Below, in pieces: positions 6,474 through 14,573 of a stretch of DNA of 39,344 nt. The stretch is from the NCBI GenBank assembly GCA_035345935.1, contig DAORDK010000019.1:1-39344 (forward strand). The letters are read 5' to 3'. Position 1 is the first letter of the stretch. Each line of letters begins with the position of its first letter. The notes under the pieces are model-generated. The model saw only the letters and a list, made by a program, of their open reading frames with translations. It searched no databases and was not told where the DNA came from. Source of the DNA: SSSZ01 sp035345935. GTDB lineage: Bacteria > Pseudomonadota > Gammaproteobacteria > Burkholderiales > Rhodocyclaceae. Made by a program: the position numbers and the translations under genes.

Positions 6474-7151
6474 TCAGCCGGCGTACCGCGTCGGGTCTGC
6501 GAGTCCGGCGGCGGCAAAGCCCTCGCGGCGCAGGCGGCAGGAGTCGCAGATGCCACACGCGCGGCCGGCGTCATCGGCCTGATAGCAGGACACCGTGAGG
6601 CCGTAATCGACCCCCAGCGCGGAGCCGGCGGCGACGATCTGGGCCTTGGTCAACTGGATCAGGGGCGCATGAACGGAGAAGGCGCTGCCCTCCACGCCGG
6701 CCTTGGTCGCCAGGTTGGCCAGATGCTCGAACGCCGCGATGTACTCCGGCCGGCAGTCGGGATAACCGGAGTAATCCACCGCATTGACGCCCACGAAAAT
6801 GTCTCGCGCCTCCAGGACTTCGGCCCAGGCGAGGGCCAGGGAGAGCATGACCGTATTGCGGGCGGGGACGTAGGTGACCGGGATTCCCGGTTTTACTCCA
6901 GCGGTGGGGACGGCGATGGAGGCATCGGTGAGGGCCGAGCCCCCGAATTGGGCGAGTCCCAGGTCCAGGACGCGATGTTCGGTTGCCCCCAGGGCGTGGG
7001 CGACGGTGGCGGCGGCTGCGAGTTCGGCCCGGTGACGCTGGCCATAGTCGAAGGACAGGCAATGGCAGGCAAAACCCTGCTGACGGGCCATGGCAAGGCA
7101 GGTCGCCGAGTCGAGGCCGCCGGAGAGGAGAACAACGGCTTTCTTGATCAT
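6474..7151 (-). CDS. queC: 7-cyano-7-deazaguanine synthase QueC
   Basis: QueC converts 7-carboxy-7-deazaguanine, ammonia and ATP to preQ0 in queuosine synthesis, in the cytoplasm. The 225 residues fit the family length. The PP-loop SGGLDS is at 10-15. The zinc site is C189, C199, C202 and C205 (CGICDSC). YVPARNT, typical of the family, is near 94-100. The start at 7151 is supported by TATAGT (7160-7165) exactly 8 nt upstream with no Shine-Dalgarno sequence, which would give a leaderless mRNA. Its pathway partner queE lies 2.3 kb upstream on the same strand, separated by a PilZ gene and a spermidine-synthase-like gene. Confidence 0.97.
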   Translation of the reverse strand: MIKKAVVLLSGGLDSATCLAMARQQGFACHCLSFDYGQRHRAELAAAATVAHALGATEHRVLDLGLAQFGGSALTDASIAVPTAGVKPGIPVTYVPARNTVMLSLALAWAEVLEARDIFVGVNAVDYSGYPDCRPEYIAAFEHLANLATKAGVEGSAFSVHAPLIQLTKAQIVAAGSALGVDYGLTVSCYQADDAGRACGICDSCRLRREGFAAAGLADPTRYAG

Positions 7152-7159
7152 GGCTGGCG

Positions 7160-7165
7160 ACTATA
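7160..7165 (-). promoter_or_regulatory. Candidate -10 element for leaderless queC
   Basis: TATAGT on the minus strand ends 8 nt before the queC ATG, which would place transcription start at or within a nucleotide or two of the start codon. No good -35 is visible 17 nt further upstream. The same layout occurs before the genes at 8854 and 14992. Confidence 0.45.
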
Positions 7166-7261
7166 ACGCCATTCGTGTTCCGGGAGGAATGGAGGGCCCG
7201 GGGCGCGTCGCACCCGCGGACTGGGGCGGGTTCTTCGGCGCCGCAGCGGAGCGAGCGGGGG

Positions 7262-8854
7262 CTAGCCCAGATTGCCCGGCAGGGCGTGAAGAATGGGCGG
7301 AGGCGTCGTGTTCAGCAACTCGCGACGCACCAATTCCTTGAGCCGCGAATCGCGCAGGTCCAGGGGGTTGAAATCGTCGGTCAAGGGTGCAGCGCCAGTC
7401 CATTGAATTGGGAGCGGGGGGGACAGAAGCAGCGCGGGGACGTCGGCAGCCAGGGGGTGTATCTGGCCGGCGTCCGGCGCGCGAGCGTACTCTGCCGGTC
7501 CGTCGCTGGCCAGCACCACGTAATTGCCCCAGACTGCATCGGCCTTGACTCCCGCCGGCTGAACGCGCACGGTGCGAAACTGTTCGCTCAGGGTCGCCAG
7601 GATGCTGGGCAGCATGCCCTCTTTGGGATCGGTGCTGCCCATGAGGTTGAAGGCCAGCACACCCCCAGGGGACAACCTCGCCTTGGCGGCGCGCAAGGCC
7701 TCCCGCGAGAGCAGGTAGCCCGGCGTGGTGTCTCCGTTGAAGACATCGATGAGCAGGTAGTCGTAGGCCTTGCCGTGTTGGGCGAGGAAGGTGCGGGCGT
7801 CTTCGATGGCCACCGGGATGGTCGGAGGGAAGGCGAAGTGGCGCACCGCTGCCTCATGGACGCGGGGATCGAGTTCGACGACATCGACCTCGAGGCCGCG
7901 CGCGGCGAGCGCCCGGGCGGCGACGCCGGTGCCGAGGCCGACCATCAATACCTTACGGCCACCAGGGCGCAGCGCCAGCGGCAAACGCTCGAGGAGATAG
8001 GCGTATTCGTAAATCGATTGGCCGCTGACGGCGTCCACACCGCCCTGGATCAGTCCATCGATAGTCAATTCCCGGGTCCGCAGCCCGCCGCCTTGATATT
8101 CGACCACCTTGAGCGCTCCGTAGAAGCTGTCGCGAGCCCAGACGATGCGTGCGGAAGTTCCGTCCACCAGACGCGCCTCCAGCGTCGTAGGGGGTGTCCA
8201 GACCAGCGGAAGGAGGCCGGCGGCCAGGGGCAAGGCGCGCCACTGGCGGGAGGCGGCGAAATAGACGCAGGCGAGGATGAGCAGCGCGCCGCCGGAAAGG
8301 CGGAGGGTGGCGATCACGCCGAAACTGCCGAGCAGATAGAAGCCGGTGCCGGCGGCGCCCACGAAACTTCCTGCGGTGGAAATGGCATAGAGCAGGCCCG
8401 CAGTCCGCCCTATCCGGCCCAGATCCAATGCCGCGAGCCGCAACAGGAAGGGAGAAACGCAGCCGAGCAGGACGAGGGGAATGCCAAACAACATCGAGGC
8501 GGCGAGGAAACTTCCCAGGCGCAGGCCGGCCCCCATCGTCGCCTCGAGTACCGCCGCTTTGAACAAGGGGAGCAGCACGAGCCAGCAGCCGGCCATTCCG
8601 ATCAACAGATACAGGATGGCGGCACTGGGGCGGCGGTCGGCGAGCCATCCGCCCGCGGCGTAACCCAGAGCGAGGGCGAGTAGCGTGACGCTGATCAGGG
8701 CGGTCCAGACGTACAGACTGACCCCGAAGAAGGGGCCGATGATCCGCGCGCCGAGGATCTCTATGACCATGACGAGAGCTCCGGTCAGACCGGCAGTGGC
8801 GCAGAGCAGCGGAGTTCCCGGGCAGACGGTGGCGGGGAATGAATCTTGGCTCAT
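7262..8854 (-). CDS. Membrane-anchored spermidine-synthase-like methyltransferase-fold protein
   Basis: This encodes 530 residues. Residues about 15-215 form roughly seven or eight membrane segments. The rest is a soluble Rossmann domain of the spermidine synthase superfamily, with VGLGTGVAARAL (AdoMet-type glycine loop, about residue 305), VVELDPRV (acidic ribose ligand) and YDYLLIDVFNGD. Such fusions are often annotated as fused MFS/spermidine synthase. The polyamine activity is unproven because the substrate-specific residues were not checked. The start at 8854 has TATAGT 8 nt upstream and no Shine-Dalgarno. Alternatively, a 19-codon ORF (8851-8910) with GGAG upstream overlaps this start as ATGA. 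It sits between queE-PilZ and queC. Confidence 0.85.
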   Translation of the reverse strand: MSQDSFPATVCPGTPLLCATAGLTGALVMVIEILGARIIGPFFGVSLYVWTALISVTLLALALGYAAGGWLADRRPSAAILYLLIGMAGCWLVLLPLFKAAVLEATMGAGLRLGSFLAASMLFGIPLVLLGCVSPFLLRLAALDLGRIGRTAGLLYAISTAGSFVGAAGTGFYLLGSFGVIATLRLSGGALLILACVYFAASRQWRALPLAAGLLPLVWTPPTTLEARLVDGTSARIVWARDSFYGALKVVEYQGGGLRTRELTIDGLIQGGVDAVSGQSIYEYAYLLERLPLALRPGGRKVLMVGLGTGVAARALAARGLEVDVVELDPRVHEAAVRHFAFPPTIPVAIEDARTFLAQHGKAYDYLLIDVFNGDTTPGYLLSREALRAAKARLSPGGVLAFNLMGSTDPKEGMLPSILATLSEQFRTVRVQPAGVKADAVWGNYVVLASDGPAEYARAPDAGQIHPLAADVPALLLSPPLPIQWTGAAPLTDDFNPLDLRDSRLKELVRRELLNTTPPPILHALPGNLG

Positions 8855-8862
8855 GAGTGACG

Positions 8863-8868
8863 ACTATA
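8863..8868 (-). promoter_or_regulatory. Candidate -10 element for a leaderless transcript
   Basis: TATAGT stands exactly 8 nt before the ATG at 8854 on the minus strand, as upstream of queC. TTTTGG 17 nt further upstream could act as a weak -35. Confidence 0.45.
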
Positions 8869-9041
8869 CTGCCGTTGCCGATTGCCCAAAAGCGGGGAGC
8901 AGGCGCACATCGAGCTCCCGCTTCAGCCAGTGCCGGTTTGCCGAGGGGCGCGCCGGAATTTCGCGCCCTAGCTCACAGAAGTCTGTTCGGCGGAGCTGGC
9001 GGGGGCGGAGGTGACCGCGGTCGCGCGTTTCACCTTCGCGA

Positions 9042-9404
9042 TCAGGGGGCGCCGAGACGGTTGAGTTCCCGGTGCAGGAGCGCTTCGTCGCCCAGATTCA
9101 ATTCCAGCAGGCGGCGCAGATGGGTGATGCTGTCGAGGTCGATTTCCCGGCAATGCAGTCCGTAATAGCCCCCTTCCCGATGGACCACCGTGGTTTCCAT
9201 GCGGATGGTGGTCCCCAGTTCGTCGAGGCGTAGGCGCAAGGTGCACGGCGTGCCGACGGCGGCGTAGACCTCCGCGGGCGCGGCAACCAAGGCGCCCCGC
9301 AGGGAAAGGTCGACGATTTCGACGTCGGTTTCGAGGTTGGGGAGGTAGAGCCGCGCATCGGTACGGAACCGTATACGCGAGAACTGGCGGCGATTGGCGG
9401 GCAT
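9042..9404 (-). CDS. PilZ-domain protein (c-di-GMP receptor)
   Basis: The frame opens earlier, but ATG 9404 is preceded by GAGGAG and begins the domain directly. The product has 120 residues and is essentially a single PilZ domain. The c-di-GMP signature is present: RRQFSRIRFR near residues 5-14 (the RxxxR loop) and DLSLRGALV (the DxSxxG motif). It has no membrane segment or second domain, so it is a small cytoplasmic adaptor that probably changes partner activity on binding c-di-GMP. It begins 13 bp after queE and is likely cotranscribed with queE and the Tol-Pal genes. Its target cannot be read from the sequence. Confidence 0.88.
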   Translation of the reverse strand: MPANRRQFSRIRFRTDARLYLPNLETDVEIVDLSLRGALVAAPAEVYAAVGTPCTLRLRLDELGTTIRMETTVVHREGGYYGLHCREIDLDSITHLRRLLELNLGDEALLHRELNRLGAP

Positions 9405-9417
9405 GGCGGCTCCTCGG

Positions 9418-10056
9418 TCACTTCCCCCGCATGTTACCCCAAAGCATCTTGTGGAGTTGAAGCTGGAAGCGCACAGGTAGCCCGTCTTCAAGGATCCAGC
9501 TCGCGAGCTCGGCGGGATCGACGCAGCCCTGGGCGGGCGAGAAGAGGACCGGACAGCGCTTGGCGAGGTCGCGCTCGGCAAGGACCGCGCGACCCCATTC
9601 GTAATCGTCGCGCGAGGCGACGACAATCTTGACTTCGTCTGCTGGACGCAGGAGTTCAACGTTTTCCCAGCGATTGCGCCCGGCTTCGCCAGAGCCGGGG
9701 GCTTTCAGATCGACAATGCGTGAAACCCGCGGGTCCACCGATCCGATGTCGAGAGCACCGGAGGTCTCCAGCGAAACGTTGTAATCGGCATCGCACAGGG
9801 CTTTCAGGAGGCGCAGGCAGCCCTTTTGCGCGAGTGGCTCGCCTCCCGTTACGCACACCTGCCGGGTAGGGTAAGCGCGGACGCTATCCAGGATGCCTGC
9901 AAGCGTCATCGTGCTGCCACCCGTGAAGGCGTAGGCGGTATCGCACCACGTACAGCGCAGCGGGCAGCCGGTCAATCGGATGAACACCGTCGGCAGTCCA
10001 ACGCGGGATGCCTCGCCTTGGAGCGAATAGAAGATCTCGCTGATACGCAGGGTCAA
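9418..10056 (-). CDS. queE: 7-carboxy-7-deazaguanine synthase QueE
   Basis: This radical SAM enzyme rearranges 6-carboxy-tetrahydropterin to 7-carboxy-7-deazaguanine. The 212 residues match the family. The N-terminus has SEIFYSLQGEASRVG, then the cluster motif C31-x3-C35-x2-C38 (GCPLRCTWCDTAYAF). VTGGEPL and LETSG follow, both typical for the family. The C-terminus ends with LQLHKMLWG, as in QueE. It starts 3 bp after cpoB and belongs to the Tol-Pal operon, an arrangement also seen in pseudomonads. Its product feeds QueC, encoded at 6474-7151. Confidence 0.96.
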   Translation of the reverse strand: MTLRISEIFYSLQGEASRVGLPTVFIRLTGCPLRCTWCDTAYAFTGGSTMTLAGILDSVRAYPTRQVCVTGGEPLAQKGCLRLLKALCDADYNVSLETSGALDIGSVDPRVSRIVDLKAPGSGEAGRNRWENVELLRPADEVKIVVASRDDYEWGRAVLAERDLAKRCPVLFSPAQGCVDPAELASWILEDGLPVRFQLQLHKMLWGNMRGK

Positions 10057-10059
10057 ACG

Positions 10060-10842
10060 CTACTTCTTCTTGAGTTTCTGCCGGGCGCTCTCGGCTGCCG
10101 GGGAAGTCGGATACTTGCTCACCAGGGACTCCAGGGTGCGCTTGGCGCCGGCAGGGTTGCCCATTTCCTGCTGGCAACCGGCGACGGCCAGTAGCGAGTC
10201 CGGCGCCTTGGGGCTGTCCGGCCACTTGCTTACCACGTAGCTGTGGGCTTCGATGGCTTTCTTGCAGTCCCGCTGGGCGAACCAGGCATTGCCGAGCCAG
10301 AACTGGGCGTTGGGAGCGAGGTCGCTTTCCGGGTGTTTTTGCAGGAATGCCGCGAAGGCGGCGGCCGATTCCTTGAAGCGGTTGGCCTTGAAATGATTGA
10401 GGGCCACCTCGTATTCCTGGCCCTCCGCTGCCGGATCCACGGCCGGTTTCGCGGCCTGCGCCGGAGCGGCTTCGGGTGCGGCGGCGCTGGCTCCCGGCTG
10501 GGGTTCGAGCTTGCGGACCCGGGTGTCGAGGTCGAGATAGAAATCCTGTTGTCGCTTCTTTGCCGTATCGAGTTCGTACTGCAGCGTTTCGATCTGGCCG
10601 CGCAAGCGGGCATTCTCATCGATCAGCTTCTGAATTTGCCCGGCCAGGTCGAGTTGGGCCCGCGCCTGCTGGTCAAACCGCGTCTCGAAGCGAGTCTTGA
10701 TGTCGGAAATCTGGCGGCGGGCCTCGTCGTCGTCGAAAAGTCCAGCCCGGGCGGTGGGCGCTGTCCCGACGAGCACGGCGCCTATGAAACACCAGGCCGT
10801 CGCCCGAAGCGCCGGCTTCAGTCGATGAGGGAGGCCGGCCAT
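10060..10842 (-). CDS. cpoB: Cell division coordinator CpoB (YbgF)
   Basis: CpoB is a periplasmic TolA partner that links outer-membrane constriction with peptidoglycan synthesis. ATG 10842 is chosen because it lies 2 bp after the pal stop; the longer frame upstream would run into pal. The 260 residues start with a signal peptide ending ARAGLFDDDEARR. A coiled-coil trimerisation segment follows (about 45-110, with IQKLIDENARLRGQI), then an Ala/Pro linker, then three TPR repeats (about 145-260). The TPR signatures FLQKHPESDLAPNAQFWLG and SKYPTSPAAESA are visible. The protein ends with KLKKK. All features fit the family. Confidence 0.95.
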   Translation of the reverse strand: MAGLPHRLKPALRATAWCFIGAVLVGTAPTARAGLFDDDEARRQISDIKTRFETRFDQQARAQLDLAGQIQKLIDENARLRGQIETLQYELDTAKKRQQDFYLDLDTRVRKLEPQPGASAAAPEAAPAQAAKPAVDPAAEGQEYEVALNHFKANRFKESAAAFAAFLQKHPESDLAPNAQFWLGNAWFAQRDCKKAIEAHSYVVSKWPDSPKAPDSLLAVAGCQQEMGNPAGAKRTLESLVSKYPTSPAAESARQKLKKK

Positions 10843-10844
10843 GG

Positions 10845-11396
10845 TCAGAACTCGCCCTTGCCGCTCGGGCCTTTGTAGAGGATGTCGGCGCGGCGATTCT
10901 TGCTCCAGCAATCCTCGGTGGATTCCGTGCAGGACGGCTTTTCCTTACCCAGGCTCACGGATTCGACCTGGTCTTCCTTGACGCCCAGCAGGATCAGGGA
11001 TTTCTTGACCGCATCGGCACGTTTCTGGCCCAGGGAAAGGTTGTACTCCCGGCTGCCGCGTTCGTCGGTATTGCCCTGGAGCAGGACCTTGAAACCGCGA
11101 TTGGCGTTCAGGAACTTGGCATGGGCGGCGACCAGGTCCTTGTATTCGTCCTTGATGTCGTACTTGTCGAGGTCGAAGTAGATGCTGCGCTTGGAGAGGA
11201 TGCTCTTGGGGTCGGTGAGCTCCCGCGGCAGCCCGCTGCTGTCGACATTGTCGACAGTGACTTTGGCGACGCCGGTGCCTGAGTCGGCACCGCGGCTCTC
11301 GACCGGAGCCGCCGGCCCCTGGTCGGCCGGAGGATTGTTGCCGCAACCGGCAAGGAGCGCTGCGATGGCGAAAAGGGAAACGATCAGTTTGTTCAT
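10845..11396 (-). CDS. pal: Peptidoglycan-associated lipoprotein Pal
   Basis: Pal anchors the outer membrane to peptidoglycan and binds TolB. ATG 11396 has GGAG upstream and yields 183 residues. The lipobox LLAGC places the acylated Cys at 18. An extended linker follows, then an OmpA-C domain (about 75-180) with YFDLDKYDI and NTDERGSREYNLSLG. The Asp in NTDE and the following Arg are the diaminopimelate-binding residues. CTESTEDCW near the C-terminus contains a likely disulfide pair. It is 26 bp downstream of tolB and 2 bp upstream of cpoB. Confidence 0.97.
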   Translation of the reverse strand: MNKLIVSLFAIAALLAGCGNNPPADQGPAAPVESRGADSGTGVAKVTVDNVDSSGLPRELTDPKSILSKRSIYFDLDKYDIKDEYKDLVAAHAKFLNANRGFKVLLQGNTDERGSREYNLSLGQKRADAVKKSLILLGVKEDQVESVSLGKEKPSCTESTEDCWSKNRRADILYKGPSGKGEF

Positions 11397-11422
11397 GGTG
11401 AAGCTCCGCTTGAAGAAGTGGG

Positions 11423-12694
11423 TCAACGAAGGAAGGGGCCCCAGGCCGGCTCGCGCACGTCGCCGGCGGAAATGCTGAGGCGTTGCTTGATGCGCCCGTC
11501 GGAGGACACCGCAGACAGCACGCCCCGCCCGCCCATTTCCGTGGCGATCAGGATCATGCGGCCATTGGGCGCGAAACTGGGGGACTCGTCCTTGTGCGAA
11601 TCGGTCAGCACCTGGACCTGACGGCTGGCGACATCCATCACCGCGAGCTGGAAGCGACCCTCGCGGCGGGTGATGTAGGCCAGCGTCTTGCCATCCGGCG
11701 CGGGACGCGGGGAAACGTTGTAACTTCCGTCAAAGGTGACCCGCTGGGCACCGCTGCCGTCGGCGGAGGCGCGGTAGATTTGGGGGCTGCCGCCGCGATC
11801 GGAAGTAAAGTAAAGGGCCGAACCGTCGGCTGCCCAACGGGGTTCGGTGTCGATGGCCGGCGACGTCGTGAGGCGCTGGACCCCGCTTCCATCCGCGGCA
11901 ACCGTGTAGATCTGCGAATTGCCATCCTTGGTGAGGACGATGGCCAGGCGGCTACCATCCGGCGACCACGCGGGAGCCGAATTGGACCCCTTGAAATTGG
12001 CGACGACCTGCCGCTTTCCGGTGGCCAGCGAATGGACGAAGATGATCGGCTTCTTGTTCTCGAAGGAGACGTAGGCCACCCGGCTGCCGTCCGGCGACCA
12101 GGTCGGCGAGATGATCGGTTCCTTGGAAACCAGGGCCGGCTGGGCATTCTGACCGTCGGCGTCGGCAATCTGAAGCTCGTAGCGACCGGCGGACTTGACG
12201 ACGTAGGCAATGCGGGTCGAGAAAATGCCCTTCTCGCCGGTGAGTTTTTCGTAGATGGCGTCGGCGATGCGGTGGCCGGCGGCCCGCAACTGGGCAGTGG
12301 AGGTCACGTAGGCTGCGCCACCCAGCGTGACTTGCTTATTCACGTCATGGAGGCGGAAACGCGCCTCCAGGCGGCCGTCGGGGGCGGTTCCCAGGCTGCC
12401 GGCGGCAATGGCGTCGGCACCGCGGTCTTTCCAGTCGACGAAATCGATGGCCGACGATTCGTTCAGTGCGGCGCCGGAGGTGTCCACGAGGCGGAAGAGT
12501 CCGCTGCGCTCCAGATCGCCGCGGATGACCGAAGTCAGCGCGCGGGCGAGACCGGCGTCACCGGCGAAATCGGCAATGGCCACCGGAATGCGATTGGCTC
12601 CGGCGCCGGTGATCTCGATGGACAATTGGGCGGAAGCGGCTCCGGCGAGGAGCAGGGCAAAACCCAGGAAAAGGCGGCGGGAAATGGCGGACAT
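11423..12694 (-). CDS. tolB: Tol-Pal system beta-propeller protein TolB
   Basis: TolB is the periplasmic shuttle that binds Pal and is pulled by TolA. The start is set at ATG 12694; the frame opens 3 codons earlier at a TTG. The 423 residues begin with a signal peptide (MSAISRRLFLGFALLLAG, cleaved near ASA-Q). Next comes the N-terminal alpha/beta domain with SIEITGAGANRIPVAIADF. The six-bladed propeller follows, showing repeated WSPDGSR-like motifs: PTWSPDGSRVAY, PAWSPDGSRLAI, PRWAADGSALYF and PSFAPNGRM. Length and domain order are standard. Confidence 0.97.
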   Translation of the reverse strand: MSAISRRLFLGFALLLAGAASAQLSIEITGAGANRIPVAIADFAGDAGLARALTSVIRGDLERSGLFRLVDTSGAALNESSAIDFVDWKDRGADAIAAGSLGTAPDGRLEARFRLHDVNKQVTLGGAAYVTSTAQLRAAGHRIADAIYEKLTGEKGIFSTRIAYVVKSAGRYELQIADADGQNAQPALVSKEPIISPTWSPDGSRVAYVSFENKKPIIFVHSLATGKRQVVANFKGSNSAPAWSPDGSRLAIVLTKDGNSQIYTVAADGSGVQRLTTSPAIDTEPRWAADGSALYFTSDRGGSPQIYRASADGSGAQRVTFDGSYNVSPRPAPDGKTLAYITRREGRFQLAVMDVASRQVQVLTDSHKDESPSFAPNGRMILIATEMGGRGVLSAVSSDGRIKQRLSISAGDVREPAWGPFLR

Positions 12695-12725
12695 AGGCGG
12701 CAAAGACTTGAAAATTGGCGAGATT

Positions 12726-13484
12726 CTACTCTTCGTAGGGTTTGTACTTGATTTCCAGCATGCGTTGGAACACCGCCGGGTCGTCGGGCTTGGGCAGCGG
12801 TGAGGATTTCAGGATGGCCCGCTCAATGGCGGCGTCGAGGGCCGGATTCCCGCTCGATTTCTTGAGCCGCACCGGTTGCATGACCTCCCCCGAAGGGAGC
12901 AGCGTCAGCGAGAATTCGGCCTGGGGATTGCCCTGGATTCCCTGGGGCAGGACCATGTTGCCCCGAATCTTGCCCGTGATCTTGCTCACCCAGTCGGCCA
13001 GCCCGCGGCGGCTGGCCGCCGTTCGCTGCTCGGCTTCCGCGGCCGCCTTCATCTCGGTTTCCCGCCGCGCCTGGGCGGTGAGATCGCGCTGCAGCTGCTC
13101 GCGTTTTTCGCGCTCGAGCATTTCCTTGAACGGGTCGGCCTTGGGTTCCGGTTTGGGTTCGGGCTTGGGCTCAGGTTTGGGCGGCTTCTTCTCTTCCTTG
13201 AGCGCGATGTCGGGCTTGGGGGGAGGCTTGATCTCGGGCTTAGGTTCGGGCTTGGGCTGGGGCTTGGGTTCCGGCTTCGGTTCCGGTTTTGGTTCCGGAG
13301 GCGGCGGGCGCGCGGGGGTGGGCGGAGCAGGGCGGCTCGACACCAGTTCGACTTCCACCGATTCCGGCTGGCTGCGCTTCCATTGAACGCCGAGGAAGAG
13401 CACCGCCACCAGCACCACATGCATGAGGACGGTGAGGACCAGCGCGGAGCGCTGGCCGGGTTCCGGGCGCTGATCCGGGATCAT
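12726..13484 (-). CDS. tolA: Cell envelope integrity protein TolA (energy transducer)
   Basis: TolA couples the TolQR proton motor to TolB and Pal. The 252 residues are shorter than the 421 of E. coli. One N-terminal membrane helix (about 14-33) carries SALVLTVLMHVVLVAVLF. A Pro-Lys/Pro-Glu repeat region (about 53-115) replaces most of the long Ala-Lys helical domain, leaving a short charged helix at about 118-160. A C-terminal TolA/TonB-like domain (about 165-250) contains GNMVLPQGIQGNPQAEF and ends KYKPYEE. The start overlaps the tolR stop by 4 nt. The PK-rich spacer makes it look partly like TonB, but the Tol operon context and the C-terminal domain decide for TolA. Confidence 0.93.
   Translation of the reverse strand: MIPDQRPEPGQRSALVLTVLMHVVLVAVLFLGVQWKRSQPESVEVELVSSRPAPPTPARPPPPEPKPEPKPEPKPQPKPEPKPEIKPPPKPDIALKEEKKPPKPEPKPEPKPEPKADPFKEMLEREKREQLQRDLTAQARRETEMKAAAEAEQRTAASRRGLADWVSKITGKIRGNMVLPQGIQGNPQAEFSLTLLPSGEVMQPVRLKKSSGNPALDAAIERAILKSSPLPKPDDPAVFQRMLEIKYKPYEE
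13140..13328 (-). repeat. Low-complexity Pro-Lys repeat tract inside tolA
   Basis: About 190 bp encode imperfect PKPE-type repeats in two blocks (roughly residues 62-91 and 102-115), built on a degenerate 12-nt unit seen as GGCTTGGGTTCC and variants on the plus strand. Replication slippage could change the length of this spacer. Confidence 0.75.
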
Positions 13485-13891
13485 TTACCCAGGGGCTGCA
13501 CCAGCAGGCCGACACGCTTGACCTGGGCGTGCTGGAGTTCGTCCATGACCGACAGGACGGCCTCGTATTTCACACTCTTGTCCCCCACGATAAGCACCGG
13601 TTGGTCCGGATTCTTCTCCTGGGCGGCAGCCAGGGCAGCCTTCAACTCGCTGCGGCTAAGGGGGGTTTCGACGCCCTTGCCGGCACGGTCGGTGAGGGTG
13701 AGGGTGAGATCGGCCTTGATGCCGACCTCCAGGGGGGCGGTGGGCACCTGCGAGGCCTTGCCGACGCTCGGTAGGTCGATGCTGCCGGTGGTCATCATCG
13801 GCGCCGCCACCATGAAGATGACCAGGAGCACCAGCATGACGTCGATGTAGGGGACCACGTTGATCTCGTTTTTCAGGCGGCGGGGGCGCAT
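13481..13891 (-). CDS. tolR: Tol-Pal proton channel subunit TolR
   Basis: TolR forms the inner-membrane proton channel with TolQ. The 136 residues comprise a short cytoplasmic tail, one membrane helix (about 13-31, NVVPYIDVMLVLLVIFMV) with the proton-binding Asp17, and an ExbD-like periplasmic domain with VLIVGDKSVKYEAVLSVMD. The start lies 4 bp after the tolQ stop and its end overlaps tolA by 4 nt (ATGA). Every expected feature is present. Confidence 0.97.
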   Translation of the reverse strand: MRPRRLKNEINVVPYIDVMLVLLVIFMVAAPMMTTGSIDLPSVGKASQVPTAPLEVGIKADLTLTLTDRAGKGVETPLSRSELKAALAAAQEKNPDQPVLIVGDKSVKYEAVLSVMDELQHAQVKRVGLLVQPLGK

Positions 13892-13895
13892 GGAC

Positions 13896-14573
13896 TTACC
13901 TCATCTGCCTCTGAAGAATGTTGGAAAACTCTTCCATGAAGCTCTCGAAGCGAGTCGCCAGGCGGTCGATGTCGTGGGAGAAGCGGTTGTAGGCCAGCAC
14001 TGCCGGAATTGCCGCGAAGAGGCCGATGGCCGTTGCCACCAGGGCCTCGGCGATGCCGGGGGCGACCGACGACAGCGTCGCCTGGCCGACGTTGGACAGT
14101 CCCCGGAAGGCGTGCATGATGCCCCAGACGGTACCGAACAGGCCGATATAGGGAGACACCGACCCCACCGAGGCGAGGAAGGCGAGATGGGATTCGAGGC
14201 GATCCATCTCCCGCTGATAGGTGGCCCGCATGGCCCGGCGGGAGCCGTCCACCACGTCCTTGGAGTCGAGGTTCTTCTGGCCCTTGAGCTTGGTGAATTC
14301 GCGGAACCCGGCTTCGAAGATGCGTTCCATGGACCCGGCGTGGTGGCGGTCGTTCACTGCGCTGTTGTAAAGATTGTTGAGATCGCCGCCGGACCAGAAA
14401 TCCTTCTCGAAGGTCTCGGTCTGCCTGCGGGATTGGCGCACCGCGAACCACTTCATGAAAATGTAGTACCAGGACATGAAGGAAACGCCGATCAGGATGG
14501 CCATCACCACCTGCACCACGGCGCTGGCATTGAGGATGAGCTGGAGGATGGAAAGGTCTTGGCTGACGTTCAT
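13896..14573 (-). CDS. tolQ: Tol-Pal proton channel subunit TolQ
   Basis: TolQ is the three-helix partner of TolR in the stator complex. ATG 14573 overlaps the ybgC stop by 4 nt (ATGA) and gives 225 residues; the longer open frame upstream is only the shadow of ybgC. Membrane helix 1 is near 12-35. Helices 2 and 3 lie near 130-155 and 165-190, with GLFGTVWGIMHAFRGL and EALVATAIGLFAAIPAVLAYNRF. These carry the conserved pore residues. ExbB-like proteins share this fold, but the operon settles the identity. Confidence 0.97.
   Translation of the reverse strand: MNVSQDLSILQLILNASAVVQVVMAILIGVSFMSWYYIFMKWFAVRQSRRQTETFEKDFWSGGDLNNLYNSAVNDRHHAGSMERIFEAGFREFTKLKGQKNLDSKDVVDGSRRAMRATYQREMDRLESHLAFLASVGSVSPYIGLFGTVWGIMHAFRGLSNVGQATLSSVAPGIAEALVATAIGLFAAIPAVLAYNRFSHDIDRLATRFESFMEEFSNILQRQMR

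Noticed and set aside
6474..7200. Possible preQ1 riboswitch before queC
   Set aside because: Only about 110 bp precede queC, with a -10-like hexamer 8 nt from the ATG. No preQ1-I-like hairpin and A-rich tail was seen.
7175..8683. 502-codon plus-strand ORF
   Set aside because: It is antisense to the spermidine-synthase-like gene and its low-complexity Gly/Gln/Arg/Glu composition is that of a high-GC shadow frame.
13140..13328. CRISPR-like repeat array
   Set aside because: The periodic sequence encodes the Pro-Lys tract of TolA. It has no spacers.
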